This document shows positions 21,040-28,885 of a stretch of DNA of 49,941 nt, one piece after another. The notes below the pieces were generated by a model. That model had not been told where the DNA came from and did no database searches. It saw only the letters and a program-made list of their open reading frames with translations. Source of the stretch: Gemmataceae bacterium (lineage in GTDB: Bacteria; Planctomycetota; Planctomycetia; Gemmatales; Gemmataceae); assembly GCA_020847555.1 (NCBI GenBank), contig JADLBT010000159.1, positions 1-49,941 of the forward strand, read 5' to 3'. The position numbers and the translations under genes are program-made. How positions within the stretch are numbered: position 1 is the first letter of the stretch; every line of letters starts with the position of its first letter.

Positions 21040-22407
21040 TCAGGGCTGGCTCAGGCCCACAAAACTCCCGTCGTGTTCGCGCGCCAGTGCCCACAGGAAC
21101 GCACCCACGGCGGGGCTGTCGTAGTAAAAGCCGATCGTATTGATCCGCACGCGGGGCAGGCCGGGGAAAGTGCGGTTCCAGTCCTCGCGCAGGGTCTGCC
21201 GGACGTGGCGTCCCAGCTGCGCCGACCGCTCCGGACCCGTCGGTCCGCCCTTGCCCACCGGCGCCCCTTCCCCCGCGCTCGGCAACCCGTCCGAAAGCAG
21301 GTAGATCGTGTCGAGGCCCTTGCTCCGGTAGTGGAACGCCTCCGCGAAGGCCGCGTACAGGTTCGTCTCCCCGGTCGGGGTGACCTGCTGGACGCGCCGG
21401 CTCACCTCCGCCGGACTGGTGCGCCGGTCGTAGATCAACCACTGCCGGTCCTTGCCGAGTGGGTACGCCACCCGATCGGAGAACAGGATCACCTGATACC
21501 GCTCCAGGTCGGGAAGGCTCTCCATCAGTCGGGCGAGCACGGCGCTGACGCGGGGCCACTTCTGGCCGTCCGCCGTGCGCGCGTCGCGCATCCCCATGCT
21601 GCCGGACCTGTCCACGAGGAAGACGGCCCGGCGTCCGGTGAGGGTGATGCCGGCGAACCGTTTGTCCGCCTCGGCGCGCTGGGTTCGCAGCTGTCGGGTC
21701 AGGTCGCGGGTCCGCTCCTCCAGGGCGGCGACGTGCTTGCGGGCCGCGTCCGCGTCCTGGCTGTGCGACGCGAGGCGCCGCTCCAGCTGCCCCTTCGCCT
21801 CCTCCAGGTCGCGCAGCCGCTGGCCCGTATCGGTGAGGTCTGCCGAGCGCCGCTCCAGATCCCGGTCCAGCGCGCGGACGCGCGAGTCCAGCGCCGCCAG
21901 CTGCGCCCGGTAATCCCGAACCGCCTGGCGCAGCTCCTCCGCCTGGCGCTGCAGGTTCCGGGCACGGTCCTCCGCCTCCTTGAGGCGCACGCCGCGCGCC
22001 GCGTCACGGGCGTCGGCGGCCTTCAGATCCGCGCGCAGCTGGGCGACCTGCGCCTGGGACTGGGCGAGGGTCCGCCGTGCGGCGGTGTGCTGCTGCTCCG
22101 CCTCGGCTGTCCGGCGAGCGAGGGCGTCCCGCTGCTTGCGCGTCGCGAGGAGTTGGCCCTTCAGCCGGTCGCGGTCCCGCTCGGCCAGCAGGCGCGCGGC
22201 GCGCAGTCCGACCAACTCCTCCGCGGCCGACTCCAGGCGCACGCGCGCCGCGGCCAGCTGAGTCGCATGCTTCTCGGCGACGTTCCCCTTGCGTCGCGCC
22301 TCGCGTGCGTTCACCAGCCAGAGGAGGATCACACAGCCGAGGGCGCAGCAGAAGACGTCCACCATGTACAGGGTGAAGACGGCGGGTACGCGCGGGCGTG
22401 GGTGCAT
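21040..22407 (-). CDS. membrane-anchored coiled-coil VWA protein with ExbD/MotB-like TM helix
   Basis: 455 residues. The N-terminus has one TM helix, LYMVDVFCCALGCVILLWLV (about 13-32), with an Asp at its start in the pattern of ExbD/TolR/MotB stator helices. Residues about 35-255 are a long Ala/Arg/Glu-rich coiled coil. The VWA domain follows with a complete MIDAS: DRSGSMGM at about 266, TPTGETN and LLSDGLP. The start at 22407 has GGAGG nearby. It is the last gene of a three-gene minus-strand set with an Hsp70/FHA protein and a MotA/ExbB-like protein, separated from the former by a 95-base gap with a hairpin. I infer a stator-like subunit whose VWA domain faces the periplasm. What it binds or moves is unknown. 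Confidence 0.85.
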   Translation of the reverse strand: MHPRPRVPAVFTLYMVDVFCCALGCVILLWLVNAREARRKGNVAEKHATQLAAARVRLESAAEELVGLRAARLLAERDRDRLKGQLLATRKQRDALARRTAEAEQQHTAARRTLAQSQAQVAQLRADLKAADARDAARGVRLKEAEDRARNLQRQAEELRQAVRDYRAQLAALDSRVRALDRDLERRSADLTDTGQRLRDLEEAKGQLERRLASHSQDADAARKHVAALEERTRDLTRQLRTQRAEADKRFAGITLTGRRAVFLVDRSGSMGMRDARTADGQKWPRVSAVLARLMESLPDLERYQVILFSDRVAYPLGKDRQWLIYDRRTSPAEVSRRVQQVTPTGETNLYAAFAEAFHYRSKGLDTIYLLSDGLPSAGEGAPVGKGGPTGPERSAQLGRHVRQTLREDWNRTFPGLPRVRINTIGFYYDSPAVGAFLWALAREHDGSFVGLSQP

Positions 22408-22450
22408 GGCGGCCTCCAGGGTGTGGGCGCTAGCTGGGGTTTGTGAGAGC

Positions 22451-22498
22451 CTCCCCCCGGCCCCCTCCCCTGCGCGGGGGAAAGAGCCGGGGAGAGGT
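22451..22498. repeat. hairpin between the VWA and FHA genes
   Basis: CCTCCCCCCGG at 22451-22461 pairs imperfectly with CCGGGGAGAGG at 22488-22498, and an inner CCCC/GGGG pair adds to it. It is one of the pyrimidine/purine intergenic hairpins. It may attenuate transcription into the VWA gene. Confidence 0.5.
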
Positions 22499-22502
22499 TC
22501 TT

Positions 22503-23969
22503 TCAGCCACAGGTCCGCGGGAGGGCGTGGCCGAGGAAGCGCAGCTGCGGTCCGTCCGGCCCGAGGCGGATCGAGTCGCCCGGCTCCAGCACCGCGAACT
22601 CGCCGATCTCGCCGTCGTTGACCAGGGTACTCAGCCTGCCCTGGTCCCACACGGTGAACCGGCCGTCCGCCCAGACGATCTCGCAGTGGCGCGGGGCGAC
22701 GGTCGGGTAGGCGTCGCCGTCGAACGCGAGATCGCAGAACGGCTGCCGGCCGACGGTGAACCGGGCGCGGTTGAGCGGATACTCCTCGCCCCGGTAGCGG
22801 AGTCGGGCCGGGCCGACCTCCGCTGGCTGCGGCAAGGGGAGGGGGGCCGCGTCCACGCAAACCGCCCCGCGCCCGGCGCGGTCGAGGTACGGGGCCAGCC
22901 CGTGAGCCGCCCGGGACGCGGCGTCGGCCGCCAGCACCACCACCGCGGCCTCGTCTTCCTCTTCCAGCAGCCCTTCGCCGAAGTCCTCGCCGTGGTTGCC
23001 CGCTCCCTCGCCCGCCGCGAGCGCCGCGCCACACCACGCCTCACAGGAGGCACGCAGCCCGTCCAGCAGCCCGGGCAACCGGGCGGCGTCGGCGGAAACG
23101 AACACCGGCCCCGCGGCGTGGACGCAGGCGTCCCTCGCGGCAGCCAGCGCCAGCCGCGACAGCGGGGCACAGATCGCTCGCACGTCCTCGGGCCGCAGGC
23201 TGAGGCTCTGAAACCACCCGGGCGCTTCCAGCGCAACACGCGCCGGCCGATCCTGCCGGCAGGCATCGAGGACGGCGCCGAGCCGGTCGAACAGGAACTG
23301 CTCCGCGGCCGGCGAATCGCGTGGGTCGCGCCGGCTCTGCAGGATGCACCGATCGGCCAGTCCGTTGAGCAGCCGTTCTCGCCAGGCGCGCACCCCGAGC
23401 CCCGCGAGCGCTCGCACCTCGGTCAGGCGCAGCTGCTCTCCGGCCGCGGACGCGGCGGCCAGTGTCAGGGCGTGGTCATCCACGTCGATCACCACGGCGG
23501 CTCCGGTCCACGGGTGTTCGGCGTGGGCCGACAGGGCCAGCCCCAGCGGGCCGCGGACGGCGCTCAGGCGAAGCAGACCGGCCGCCCGCGCCGCCTCGGC
23601 CACTCGTCCAACCTGGCTGGCGGACAGGTAGGCCGGGACCGCCAGCACGCCCCGCTCGGCGCCGCCGCAGCGATTCGCGAGGCAAGCGCACATGAGAGCA
23701 AGGGCGCGCGCGGCGTCGAGGGAGCAGCCAACCTGCCTGTCGGCCTCGCCGAGTGAGGGAAGGAAACCCGTGCGGACAAGGTGGGGGGAGAGGCGACACC
23801 GACGCAGCGCACGGACACCAACCGCCGCGCCGCCGCCGCCGAGCAGGCCGACGGCCAGGGCCAGTTCCTCGTGGGGCCGGTCGAGCGTCACCGCCCGCGG
23901 ATAGTCGCGTGCCGGCCCGGCCGACACGCGGGCGCGTGTCGCGTTCAAGTCGATGCCGAGCAGCGTCAT
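22503..23969 (-). CDS. Hsp70/actin-like ATPase fold protein with C-terminal FHA domain
   Basis: 488 residues. The N-terminal half resembles an Hsp70-like nucleotide-binding domain (start MTLLGIDLNATRARVSAGPA; VLAVPAYLSASQVGRVAEAA; AAVVIDVDDHALTLAAA). After an acidic linker (EGLLEEEDEAA) comes a C-terminal FHA domain at about 400-488: YPLNRARFTVGRQPFCDL, APRHCEIVW and TLVNDGEIG hold the phosphothreonine-binding pattern. Gly-rich phosphate loops in the ATPase half look weak, so ATP hydrolysis is not certain. The start ATG overlaps the stop of the MotA/ExbB-like gene (ATGA), so the two are translationally coupled. FHA domains read Thr phosphorylation, which could link the complex to Hanks-type kinases. 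Confidence 0.82.
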   Translation of the reverse strand: MTLLGIDLNATRARVSAGPARDYPRAVTLDRPHEELALAVGLLGGGGAAVGVRALRRCRLSPHLVRTGFLPSLGEADRQVGCSLDAARALALMCACLANRCGGAERGVLAVPAYLSASQVGRVAEAARAAGLLRLSAVRGPLGLALSAHAEHPWTGAAVVIDVDDHALTLAAASAAGEQLRLTEVRALAGLGVRAWRERLLNGLADRCILQSRRDPRDSPAAEQFLFDRLGAVLDACRQDRPARVALEAPGWFQSLSLRPEDVRAICAPLSRLALAAARDACVHAAGPVFVSADAARLPGLLDGLRASCEAWCGAALAAGEGAGNHGEDFGEGLLEEEDEAAVVVLAADAASRAAHGLAPYLDRAGRGAVCVDAAPLPLPQPAEVGPARLRYRGEEYPLNRARFTVGRQPFCDLAFDGDAYPTVAPRHCEIVWADGRFTVWDQGRLSTLVNDGEIGEFAVLEPGDSIRLGPDGPQLRFLGHALPRTCG

Positions 23970-24844
23970 CGCCCGACCCTCTGGGCCAGCGGGACCGCGG
24001 ACGCCAGCGGCACGCAGCCGGCCAGCGGTTCCGGCCCGAGCGGCGACTCGGAGGGGGCGGTCCCGGGCTCGTAGAGGCGATTGAGCAGGTGCTCCAGGCA
24101 GTATTGCTGGCAGTCGAGGACGAGCGCCTCCTCGTCGCGCTGAACGGAGTGGACGAGGAACATCAGCACGAGACTCAGCGCCAGCGCCACCAGAGTGCAG
24201 TCGAAGGCGAAGGTGAGGTGGCTGGTGGCGCGGGCGAGGAAGGCGTCGTCGTCGAGCTGGCCGGCCATCGACAGGCTCCCGGCCAGGCCGACAACGGTGC
24301 CGAGGAAGCCGACCGCGGGGATCGCCCAGGCGAGGTAGTGGACGGTCGCCAGGCTCGCGGCCAGCCGGCCCTGCTCGACCTCAGCCTGGCTCCGCACCGC
24401 CTGGGCGGCCGCGTCACCGGACCGGCTGGTCGCGTACTTCGTCAGCGCCAGGCGGGCCAGGCCGGCGAGGATGAACGGACCGCGGCGGGCGGTGGCCTGG
24501 TCGAGGTGGCGCAGCAGGGGGCGCGCGTCCTCGTGCAGGATGCGCGTGCCCTCTGCGGTTGGGAGGAGTGCCAGACCGAAGGCGCGGCGTTGTCGGCGGG
24601 CCTCGCGGTAACGGCTCAGGAGGATCAGGACGGCCCAGGTGAAACAGCAGTAACAGGCGAACTGGGCTGGCCCGAGGAGCAGGGAACCCCAGCGCTCGAC
24701 GTCCCAGCCCGCCCACGCCTCGGCGGCGGGTGCGGCGCCGGAGATGATCTGGGCCAGCGGGATGAAAACGAGGGCCACCACAGCAAACGTCAGGACGAGC
24801 AGGGGCCACTCGCGCGTGGGGCGGTGGGAAGGCGTCAGTGCCAT
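23966..24844 (-). CDS. MotA/TolQ/ExbB-like proton channel protein
   Basis: 292 residues with four hydrophobic stretches: about 14-36, 57-77, 166-190 (AIPAVGFLGTVVGLAGSLSM) and 208-230 (TFAFDCTLVALALSLVLMFL). The third and fourth match the conserved pore helices of the MotA/TolQ/ExbB family, with FLGTVVGL and a Thr in FDCTLVAL. These proteins form a channel with a one-TM partner and convert proton flow to movement. The likely partner here is the VWA protein at 21040, which has the ExbD/MotB-type helix. It is the first gene of the operon; the ATG at 24844 is preceded by GGGGAA. No ompA- or tonB-like gene is nearby, so it is not a standard Tol, TonB or flagellar set. Confidence 0.85.
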   Translation of the reverse strand: MALTPSHRPTREWPLLVLTFAVVALVFIPLAQIISGAAPAAEAWAGWDVERWGSLLLGPAQFACYCCFTWAVLILLSRYREARRQRRAFGLALLPTAEGTRILHEDARPLLRHLDQATARRGPFILAGLARLALTKYATSRSGDAAAQAVRSQAEVEQGRLAASLATVHYLAWAIPAVGFLGTVVGLAGSLSMAGQLDDDAFLARATSHLTFAFDCTLVALALSLVLMFLVHSVQRDEEALVLDCQQYCLEHLLNRLYEPGTAPSESPLGPEPLAGCVPLASAVPLAQRVGR

Positions 24845-25167
24845 CGGATTCCCCGGAGAAGATCAGGGGGCACCGCCACGAATCCTCCGCGGCTTCCGTG
24901 CCCCGGTCAGGTGCAGGAGGTTAATTGTGACAGCCCTCCCAGGCGTGTCAAGGCGAACCGCAGGCGGGTGGCCGCGTCGGCACGGTCGTCACGATCATTT
25001 TTTCCGTCAAGTTCTGCCCGGCTTCCTGCCGATACGACAGACGACCCGTCACCGAACAGGTTCTCGGCGGACGACCGCGTCCGGCGCCGCGCCTTCTCCG
25101 GAAGCTGGGCGGGGCGCCCGGGGTGGGGTGAACACCCACATCGCCGTTCTCGCAAGTCGAGGAGCCC
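24845..25167. other. intergenic region between divergent genes
   Basis: It separates the minus-strand MotA-like operon from the plus-strand outer-membrane protein gene. I see no gene, strong hairpin or clear promoter. It must hold the promoters of both units. Confidence 0.4.
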
Positions 25168-26046
25168 ATGAGCGCAAAGACTGCCTTCTCCTCCGCGCTG
25201 GTCTTGGCCGCCCTGAGCGTCTGTGCGGCCCGCGCCCAGGCCCCGCCCGCCATGCCGTACCCCCAGGCGGCCGTCCCGGAGGGTATCGACGCCCTGAACC
25301 CCCCGCCGCCCCCAAATGTCCCCGGCCCGCCGGGCCACGTGTCCAACTGGATCAGCTACAAGCGGCCGTGGTCCTGTTGCGGACCCCTCGGGGGGAACGG
25401 TCCGGTCGGGACGGAACTCTTCATCCGCAGCGGTATCTCGGTCGTCGCCGGGGGCGGGGTGTTCGCCGACACGCTGCAGACCGGCTGGGCGATCGAGGGC
25501 GGTGCCCGCTCTCTGTTCTTCGACACCGACCTGACCGGCGCCTGGACGGTCAGTTACAGCGTTAGCAACGTGAACAACCACGGCAAGCGGCCCGACATCC
25601 GGATCCCGCTGCAGATCCTCGTCCCGACGCCGCCGACCCCCCAGAATACGAGCGGCGGGGCGGCGCCCGTCCACTTCGGGGTGGACGTGCCGGGCGTGAC
25701 TGTTCAGAGCCTGAACCGGACCTACGCCAACCTCGGCTTCGGCCGCGAGTGGTGGCTGCTCGGGTCTGCCAACTGCGACGGCCGCAACTGGCGGGCCGGG
25801 CTCGACGTTGGCGGCCGGTGGGGGAGCGCGAACCTCGGGTTGCAGGAACTGCGGCATCGGTCGGACGTGATCGGCGCCGTCTGGGTGGCGCTGCACACGG
25901 ACGTTGAGATCCCGTGGGCGTGCTACGCCTTCATCGCCGGCTTCCGGGTGGAGTGGGACTACACCTGGAGCGACATCCTGCAGCGGCAAAACAACAGCGA
26001 CCTGACCACCTTCAACCTGCTCGCGAACTTCGGGGTGCGGTTCTAG
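25168..26046 (+). CDS. secreted outer-membrane beta-barrel-like protein (BBP7-like)
   Basis: 292 residues. A signal peptide is evident (MSAKTAFSSALVLAALSVCA, cleavage near ARAQA), followed by a proline-rich stretch (NPPPPPNVPGPPG). The rest is alternating beta-strand-like sequence with many Trp, Gly and Asn and ends with LLANFGVRF, a C-terminal aromatic residue as in outer-membrane barrels. It resembles planctomycete BBP7-type putative outer-membrane proteins, but I place it by composition rather than a hard motif. The start has GGAG three bases upstream, which is close. A long hairpin follows the stop. Confidence 0.7.
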   Translation: MSAKTAFSSALVLAALSVCAARAQAPPAMPYPQAAVPEGIDALNPPPPPNVPGPPGHVSNWISYKRPWSCCGPLGGNGPVGTELFIRSGISVVAGGGVFADTLQTGWAIEGGARSLFFDTDLTGAWTVSYSVSNVNNHGKRPDIRIPLQILVPTPPTPQNTSGGAAPVHFGVDVPGVTVQSLNRTYANLGFGREWWLLGSANCDGRNWRAGLDVGGRWGSANLGLQELRHRSDVIGAVWVALHTDVEIPWACYAFIAGFRVEWDYTWSDILQRQNNSDLTTFNLLANFGVRF

Positions 26047-26060
26047 AGCACCACACCCCA

Positions 26061-26131
26061 AAAGGGAACGTGGAGCAGGCATCCCTACTCGCCGGTTTGG
26101 CAGGCAGGGGTGCCTGATCCACGTTCCCTTT
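26061..26131 (+). terminator. 25-bp near-perfect hairpin after the outer-membrane protein gene
   Basis: The left arm starts AAAGGGAACGTGGAGCAGGC at 26061. The right arm ends GATCCACGTTCCCTTT at 26131. There are two mismatches across about 25 pairs, and the right arm ends in CCCTTTCCC. It probably terminates the upstream transcript. Confidence 0.55.
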
Positions 26132-26182
26132 CCCAGGCTCTTAGTGAGTGCAGAGGGAAGGGGCGGTGTGCAGGTGCCCTTC

Positions 26183-26253
26183 AAAGCCCACGGGTGGCGT
26201 GCCGTGGGGCACGTCTCCGGCACTCCCCCCACGGCACGCCACCCGTGGGCTTT
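26183..26253. repeat. dispersed inverted repeat, family 1, perfect copy
   Basis: Two perfectly complementary 27-base arms, 26183-26209 and 26227-26253, begin AAAGCCCACGGGTGGCGTGC and end GCCACCCGTGGGCTTT around a 17-base loop. Related copies lie at 11394-11466 and 40374-40444. All are intergenic with AAAGCCC/GGGCTTT ends. The rest of the 26047-26460 gap holds no gene I can support. Confidence 0.85.
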
Positions 26254-26460
26254 CCAGCAAACGGTTGCACACCATCCGCCTGCCTGCACGAGTGGCGACC
26301 GGGGGGACGGCTGCTCGCGACCCTCGCACAATCGAGACGCTGGAGCGCCGCGAGGATATAGAAGTGGTAAGCGGCCGGGGCGGTCCTCCGACCCGAGCAT
26401 CAGCCCGCGGTCCTTGCCGACGCTGCCCTGCCCCGACTGCCCCACCTCGGGAGTCCACCC

Positions 26461-27816
26461 ATGACCTCGGTTCGCGACTTCGGCGCCCGCGGCGACGGCC
26501 AGACGGACGACACCGCCGCCATCTCTCACGCCGTCCAGCGCGGCGACGGGCACCTGACCTTTCCGCGCGGCGAGTACGTCATCTCACGCCCGCTCCAGCT
26601 CCCGCTGGCGCTCCACGGCCGGCTCGCGCTGGACGGGTCGGGGGGAACGGCCCGGCTGCTCATGAACGGGCCGGGACCGGCGCTGCATCTCGTCGGCAGC
26701 CACCGCCGCAACGCCTTGCCCGCGAACGTTGAGGAGGGCGTCTGGCGGAGGGAGCGGTTCCCGACCGTCACCGACCTCGAGATCGTCGGCGCCCACCCGG
26801 AGGCGGACGGCATCCGCATCGACGGGGCCATGCAGCCGACCCTGCGCGGGGTGCTGATCCGGCGCTGCCGCCACGGCATCCACCTGGCCAACCGCGCCCG
26901 CAACGTCCTGATCGCCGACTGCCACGTCTACGACAACGCCGGCGTCGGCGTCTTCCTCGACCGGCTGAACCTGCATCAGGTGACCATCCACGGCTGCCAC
27001 ATCAGCTACTGCAAGCAGGGCGGCATCAAGATCGTCGGCAGCGAGATCCGCAACCTGCAGATCGTCGGCAACGACATCGAGTATAACTTCGACCCGAAGG
27101 CGGAGGCGTCGGCCGACGTCCTCTTCGACTGCCGGGAGGGGACGGTGCGCGAGGGGACGCTGGTCGGGAACACGATCCAGGCGCTGCTGAGCCCGGGCGG
27201 GGCGAACGTGCGGTTCGTCGGCGCCGGCCGGGACAATCCGAACGCGGTCGGCATGTTCGCGATCACCGGGAACCTGATCGGCAGCCAGCACACGGCCCTG
27301 CACCTGGTCGCGTGCCGCGGCGTGACGGTCAGCGGCAACGCGATCTACAACGGGTATCACCACGCGCTCCTCGCCGAGGACGCCGAACATCTGGTGCTCG
27401 GGCCGAACAGCATCGACCACAACCCCGACTACCGGGGGCGCTCGACCGACCAGGTCGTCCTGCGGCGCTGCCGCAACGTGACCCTGACCGGCGCGATCCT
27501 GCAGCACACGCGCGAGCCGGCCGCCGAGGTGGCCTCGAGCGTGGAGGTGCGCGACTGCCGCAACGTGAGCGTGACGGGGTGCCAGGTGATCAACGCGCGC
27601 GGCGTGGGAGTGGCGGTCCACGGCAGCACGGGGGTGCGCGTGGCCGACTGCACGATCCGCGGGCGGGACGGCGACAAGGGTTACCGGGCGGCGGTGACGG
27701 TGGACAAGGGGTCGTCACAGCTGATGGTGGTCAACAACTTCCTCGGGCGCGGCAGCGCGGGCGAGTTCCAGCTCCCCGGCGGGCAGGGGACCGCGGCGGG
27801 CAACATGACGGTGTGA
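26461..27816 (+). CDS. right-handed parallel beta-helix (pectate-lyase-superfamily) protein
   Basis: 451 residues. The N-terminus SVRDFGARGDGQTDDTAAIS is the conserved Pectate_lyase_3 / glycosyl hydrolase 28-like opening. The rest is a run of short repeats typical of beta-helix coils (GIHLANRARNVLIADCHVYD, GIKIVGSEIRNLQIVGNDIE, VTVSGNAIYNG, VSVTGCQVINARGVGV). No signal peptide is visible, unlike most secreted polysaccharide lyases, so either it is cytoplasmic or the true start lies elsewhere. Catalytic residues cannot be assigned. Function could be carbohydrate binding or cleavage. It stands alone between two hairpin-rich gaps. Confidence 0.85.
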   Translation: MTSVRDFGARGDGQTDDTAAISHAVQRGDGHLTFPRGEYVISRPLQLPLALHGRLALDGSGGTARLLMNGPGPALHLVGSHRRNALPANVEEGVWRRERFPTVTDLEIVGAHPEADGIRIDGAMQPTLRGVLIRRCRHGIHLANRARNVLIADCHVYDNAGVGVFLDRLNLHQVTIHGCHISYCKQGGIKIVGSEIRNLQIVGNDIEYNFDPKAEASADVLFDCREGTVREGTLVGNTIQALLSPGGANVRFVGAGRDNPNAVGMFAITGNLIGSQHTALHLVACRGVTVSGNAIYNGYHHALLAEDAEHLVLGPNSIDHNPDYRGRSTDQVVLRRCRNVTLTGAILQHTREPAAEVASSVEVRDCRNVSVTGCQVINARGVGVAVHGSTGVRVADCTIRGRDGDKGYRAAVTVDKGSSQLMVVNNFLGRGSAGEFQLPGGQGTAAGNMTV

Positions 27817-27980
27817 GGCGGCATCGCCGTGACGGGTCTTGATGCCGCGTGTGGCCCGGCGGCCTTCACCCCCGCCGACCCCAGCCATCGGTGGCGCGGG
27901 CCAGAAAAAAACTGACAACAGTGCGAACCGAGGACGGTATCCGGCGTCTAAGTAAGTGCAAGGCCGACGGAGGAAAGTGA

Positions 27981-28172
27981 GTGAGCCTCACAACCCCGAC
28001 GACCTGCACACGCGAGGGAGTGATGACGAACTGTTGTTGGAGCCCTGCTGCGATCCACGCCAATGCATGGCATACCCCCAGGCAGCCGATGCAGCCGCGG
28101 ACGTCGAAGCAGGTGAAGCAGTCGAACGGCCGTCGGGCCTTCCGTCTGCCCGCGCCCCCTCCTCTCAGGTGA
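27981..28172 (+). CDS. candidate 63-residue protein, unknown
   Basis: A short frame starts with GTG at 27981 and is preceded by an exact GGAGG seven bases upstream. Third codon positions are rich in G and C, as in real genes here. It reads MSLTTPTTCTREGVMTNCCW and ends in a basic, Pro-rich tail (RLPAPPPLR). A strong terminator follows at 28202. No family is recognised and there is no signal peptide. It may instead be part of a non-coding transcript. Confidence 0.4.
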   Translation: MSLTTPTTCTREGVMTNCCWSPAAIHANAWHTPRQPMQPRTSKQVKQSNGRRAFRLPAPPPLR

Positions 28173-28201
28173 CGCCGATCCGCTCCCGGAAACAAACCTC
28201 C

Positions 28202-28243
28202 CGGGGCCAGGTGTCACCAAGGACACCTGGCCCCGTTTGTTTT
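28202..28243 (+). terminator. strong terminator upstream of the tRNA array
   Basis: A 14-bp perfect stem CGGGGCCAGGTGTC / GACACCTGGCCCCG with loop ACCAAG, followed by TTTGTTTTT. Flanking AAACAAA/TTTGTTT can extend the stem. It separates the array from upstream transcription. Confidence 0.75.
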
Positions 28244-28308
28244 TGGGGCCGGTGCCCGCGGCGGGCCGAGATGACCTCGTAATCCTTGACAACCGAACGA
28301 ACAACACT

Positions 28309-28379
28309 GCACCTATGACGTAAAGGCAGCGTGCCTGCTTCCCAGGCAGGGTGTGCGGGTTCAACTCCCGCTGGGTGCT
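28309..28379 (+). tRNA. tRNA-Gly (anticodon CCC)
   Basis: Acceptor GCACCTA/TGGGTGC, anticodon stem CCTGC/GCAGG with loop TTCCCAG, T-arm GCGGG-TTCAACT-CCCGC, discriminator T. No encoded CCA; CTCTG follows. It is homologous to the Gly gene at 29564, with a different anticodon. Confidence 0.85.
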
Positions 28380-28382
28380 CTG

Positions 28383-28415
28383 GCGACCGTGCCCAATGGT
28401 AGAGGCTTACAAACG
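28383..28415 (+). repeat. motif X, copy 1, in tRNA array
   Basis: The sequence includes TGCCCAATGGTAGAGGC followed by TTACAAACG, resembling a D-arm and a Val-type anticodon loop but without the rest of a tRNA. Similar pieces are at 29440-29470, 29638-29669 and, more weakly, 29932-29960, each just before a tRNA core. Confidence 0.5.
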
Positions 28416-28481
28416 TAGCTCACCTGGTAGAGCAACAGATTTCGGATCTGTGTGTAGCCGGTTCGAATCCGGTCGTTTCTC
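28409..28481 (+). tRNA. tRNA-Arg (anticodon UCG), unusual acceptor stem
   Basis: Anticodon stem ACAGA/TCTGT with loop TTTCGGA, D-arm GCTC...GAGC, T-arm GCCGG-TTCGAAT-CCGGT. The acceptor ACAAACG/CGTTTCT has a C-C mismatch, leaving five good pairs next to the core. The 3' flank is CTCG rather than CTG. It may be a functional gene or a degenerate one. Confidence 0.6.
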
Positions 28482-28513
28482 GAACGCTTCTACGACTTGT
28501 ACGGCCGCTCACT

Positions 28514-28587
28514 CAGGACGTCGGAAAGCCTGGTAATCCGCCGGCTTCGGGAGCCGGAGAGCGTGGGTTCAAATCCCACCGTCCTGA
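28514..28587 (+). tRNA. tRNA-Pro (anticodon CGG)
   Basis: Acceptor CAGGACG/CGTCCTG, anticodon stem CCGGC/GCCGG with loop TTCGGGA, T-arm GTGGG-TTCAAAT-CCCAC, discriminator A, then CTG. Homologous to the Pro gene at 29777. Confidence 0.92.
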
Positions 28588-28609
28588 CTGGCCCTGCAGG
28601 GCCGAGCAC

Positions 28610-28698
28610 GGAAGGGCAAGCCAACCTGGCGATGGCACCCGCCTCGAAAGCGGGCGAGGCTCCCAAAGCCCTTGAGGGTTCGACTCCCTCTCCTTCCG
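28610..28698 (+). tRNA. tRNA-Ser (anticodon CGA)
   Basis: 89 bases with the long variable arm of class II tRNAs. Acceptor GGAAGGG/TCCTTCC, anticodon stem CCCGC/GCGGG with loop CTCGAAA, T-arm GAGGG-TTCGACT-CCCTC, discriminator G, then CTG. Confidence 0.93.
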
Positions 28699-28712
28699 CT
28701 GCGTGCGAATGT

Positions 28713-28785
28713 GTCCTCGTGGAGCTGCGGAGTGCTCGCCGCCCTCTCACGGCGGAGAACGCGGGTTCGAATCCCGCCGAGGATA
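28713..28785 (+). tRNA. tRNA-Glu (anticodon CUC)
   Basis: Acceptor GTCCTCG/CGAGGAT, anticodon stem CCGCC/GGCGG with loop CTCTCAC, T-arm GCGGG-TTCGAAT-CCCGC, discriminator A, then CTG. The CUC isoacceptor is uncommon next to the usual UUC. Confidence 0.92.
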
Positions 28786-28793
28786 CTGCGAAT

Positions 28794-28880
28794 GGCCGAG
28801 TGGCGGAAGCTGGTAGACGCCCCGTCCTCAGAAGGCGGTGTTCCGCTCGGAACGTGCCGGTTCGACTCCGGCCTCGGCTA
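28794..28880 (+). tRNA. tRNA-Leu (anticodon CAG)
   Basis: 87 bases, class II with a long variable arm (TTCCGCTCGGAA). Acceptor GGCCGAG/CTCGGCT, anticodon stem CCGTC/GGCGG with loop CTCAGAA, T-arm GCCGG-TTCGACT-CCGGC, discriminator A, then CTG. Confidence 0.92.
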
Positions 28881-28885
28881 CTGAC

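Noticed and set aside
21040..24844. Zorya-type defence system (ZorA is MotA-like)
   Set aside because: There is no ZorB with an OmpA-like domain and no ZorC, ZorD or ZorE gene; the VWA and Hsp70/FHA partners do not fit.
28286..28291. Perfect TTGACA -35 box 18 bases before the first tRNA
   Set aside because: The -10 position would fall inside the tRNA-Gly gene and reads GCACCT, so it is not a usable sigma70 promoter.
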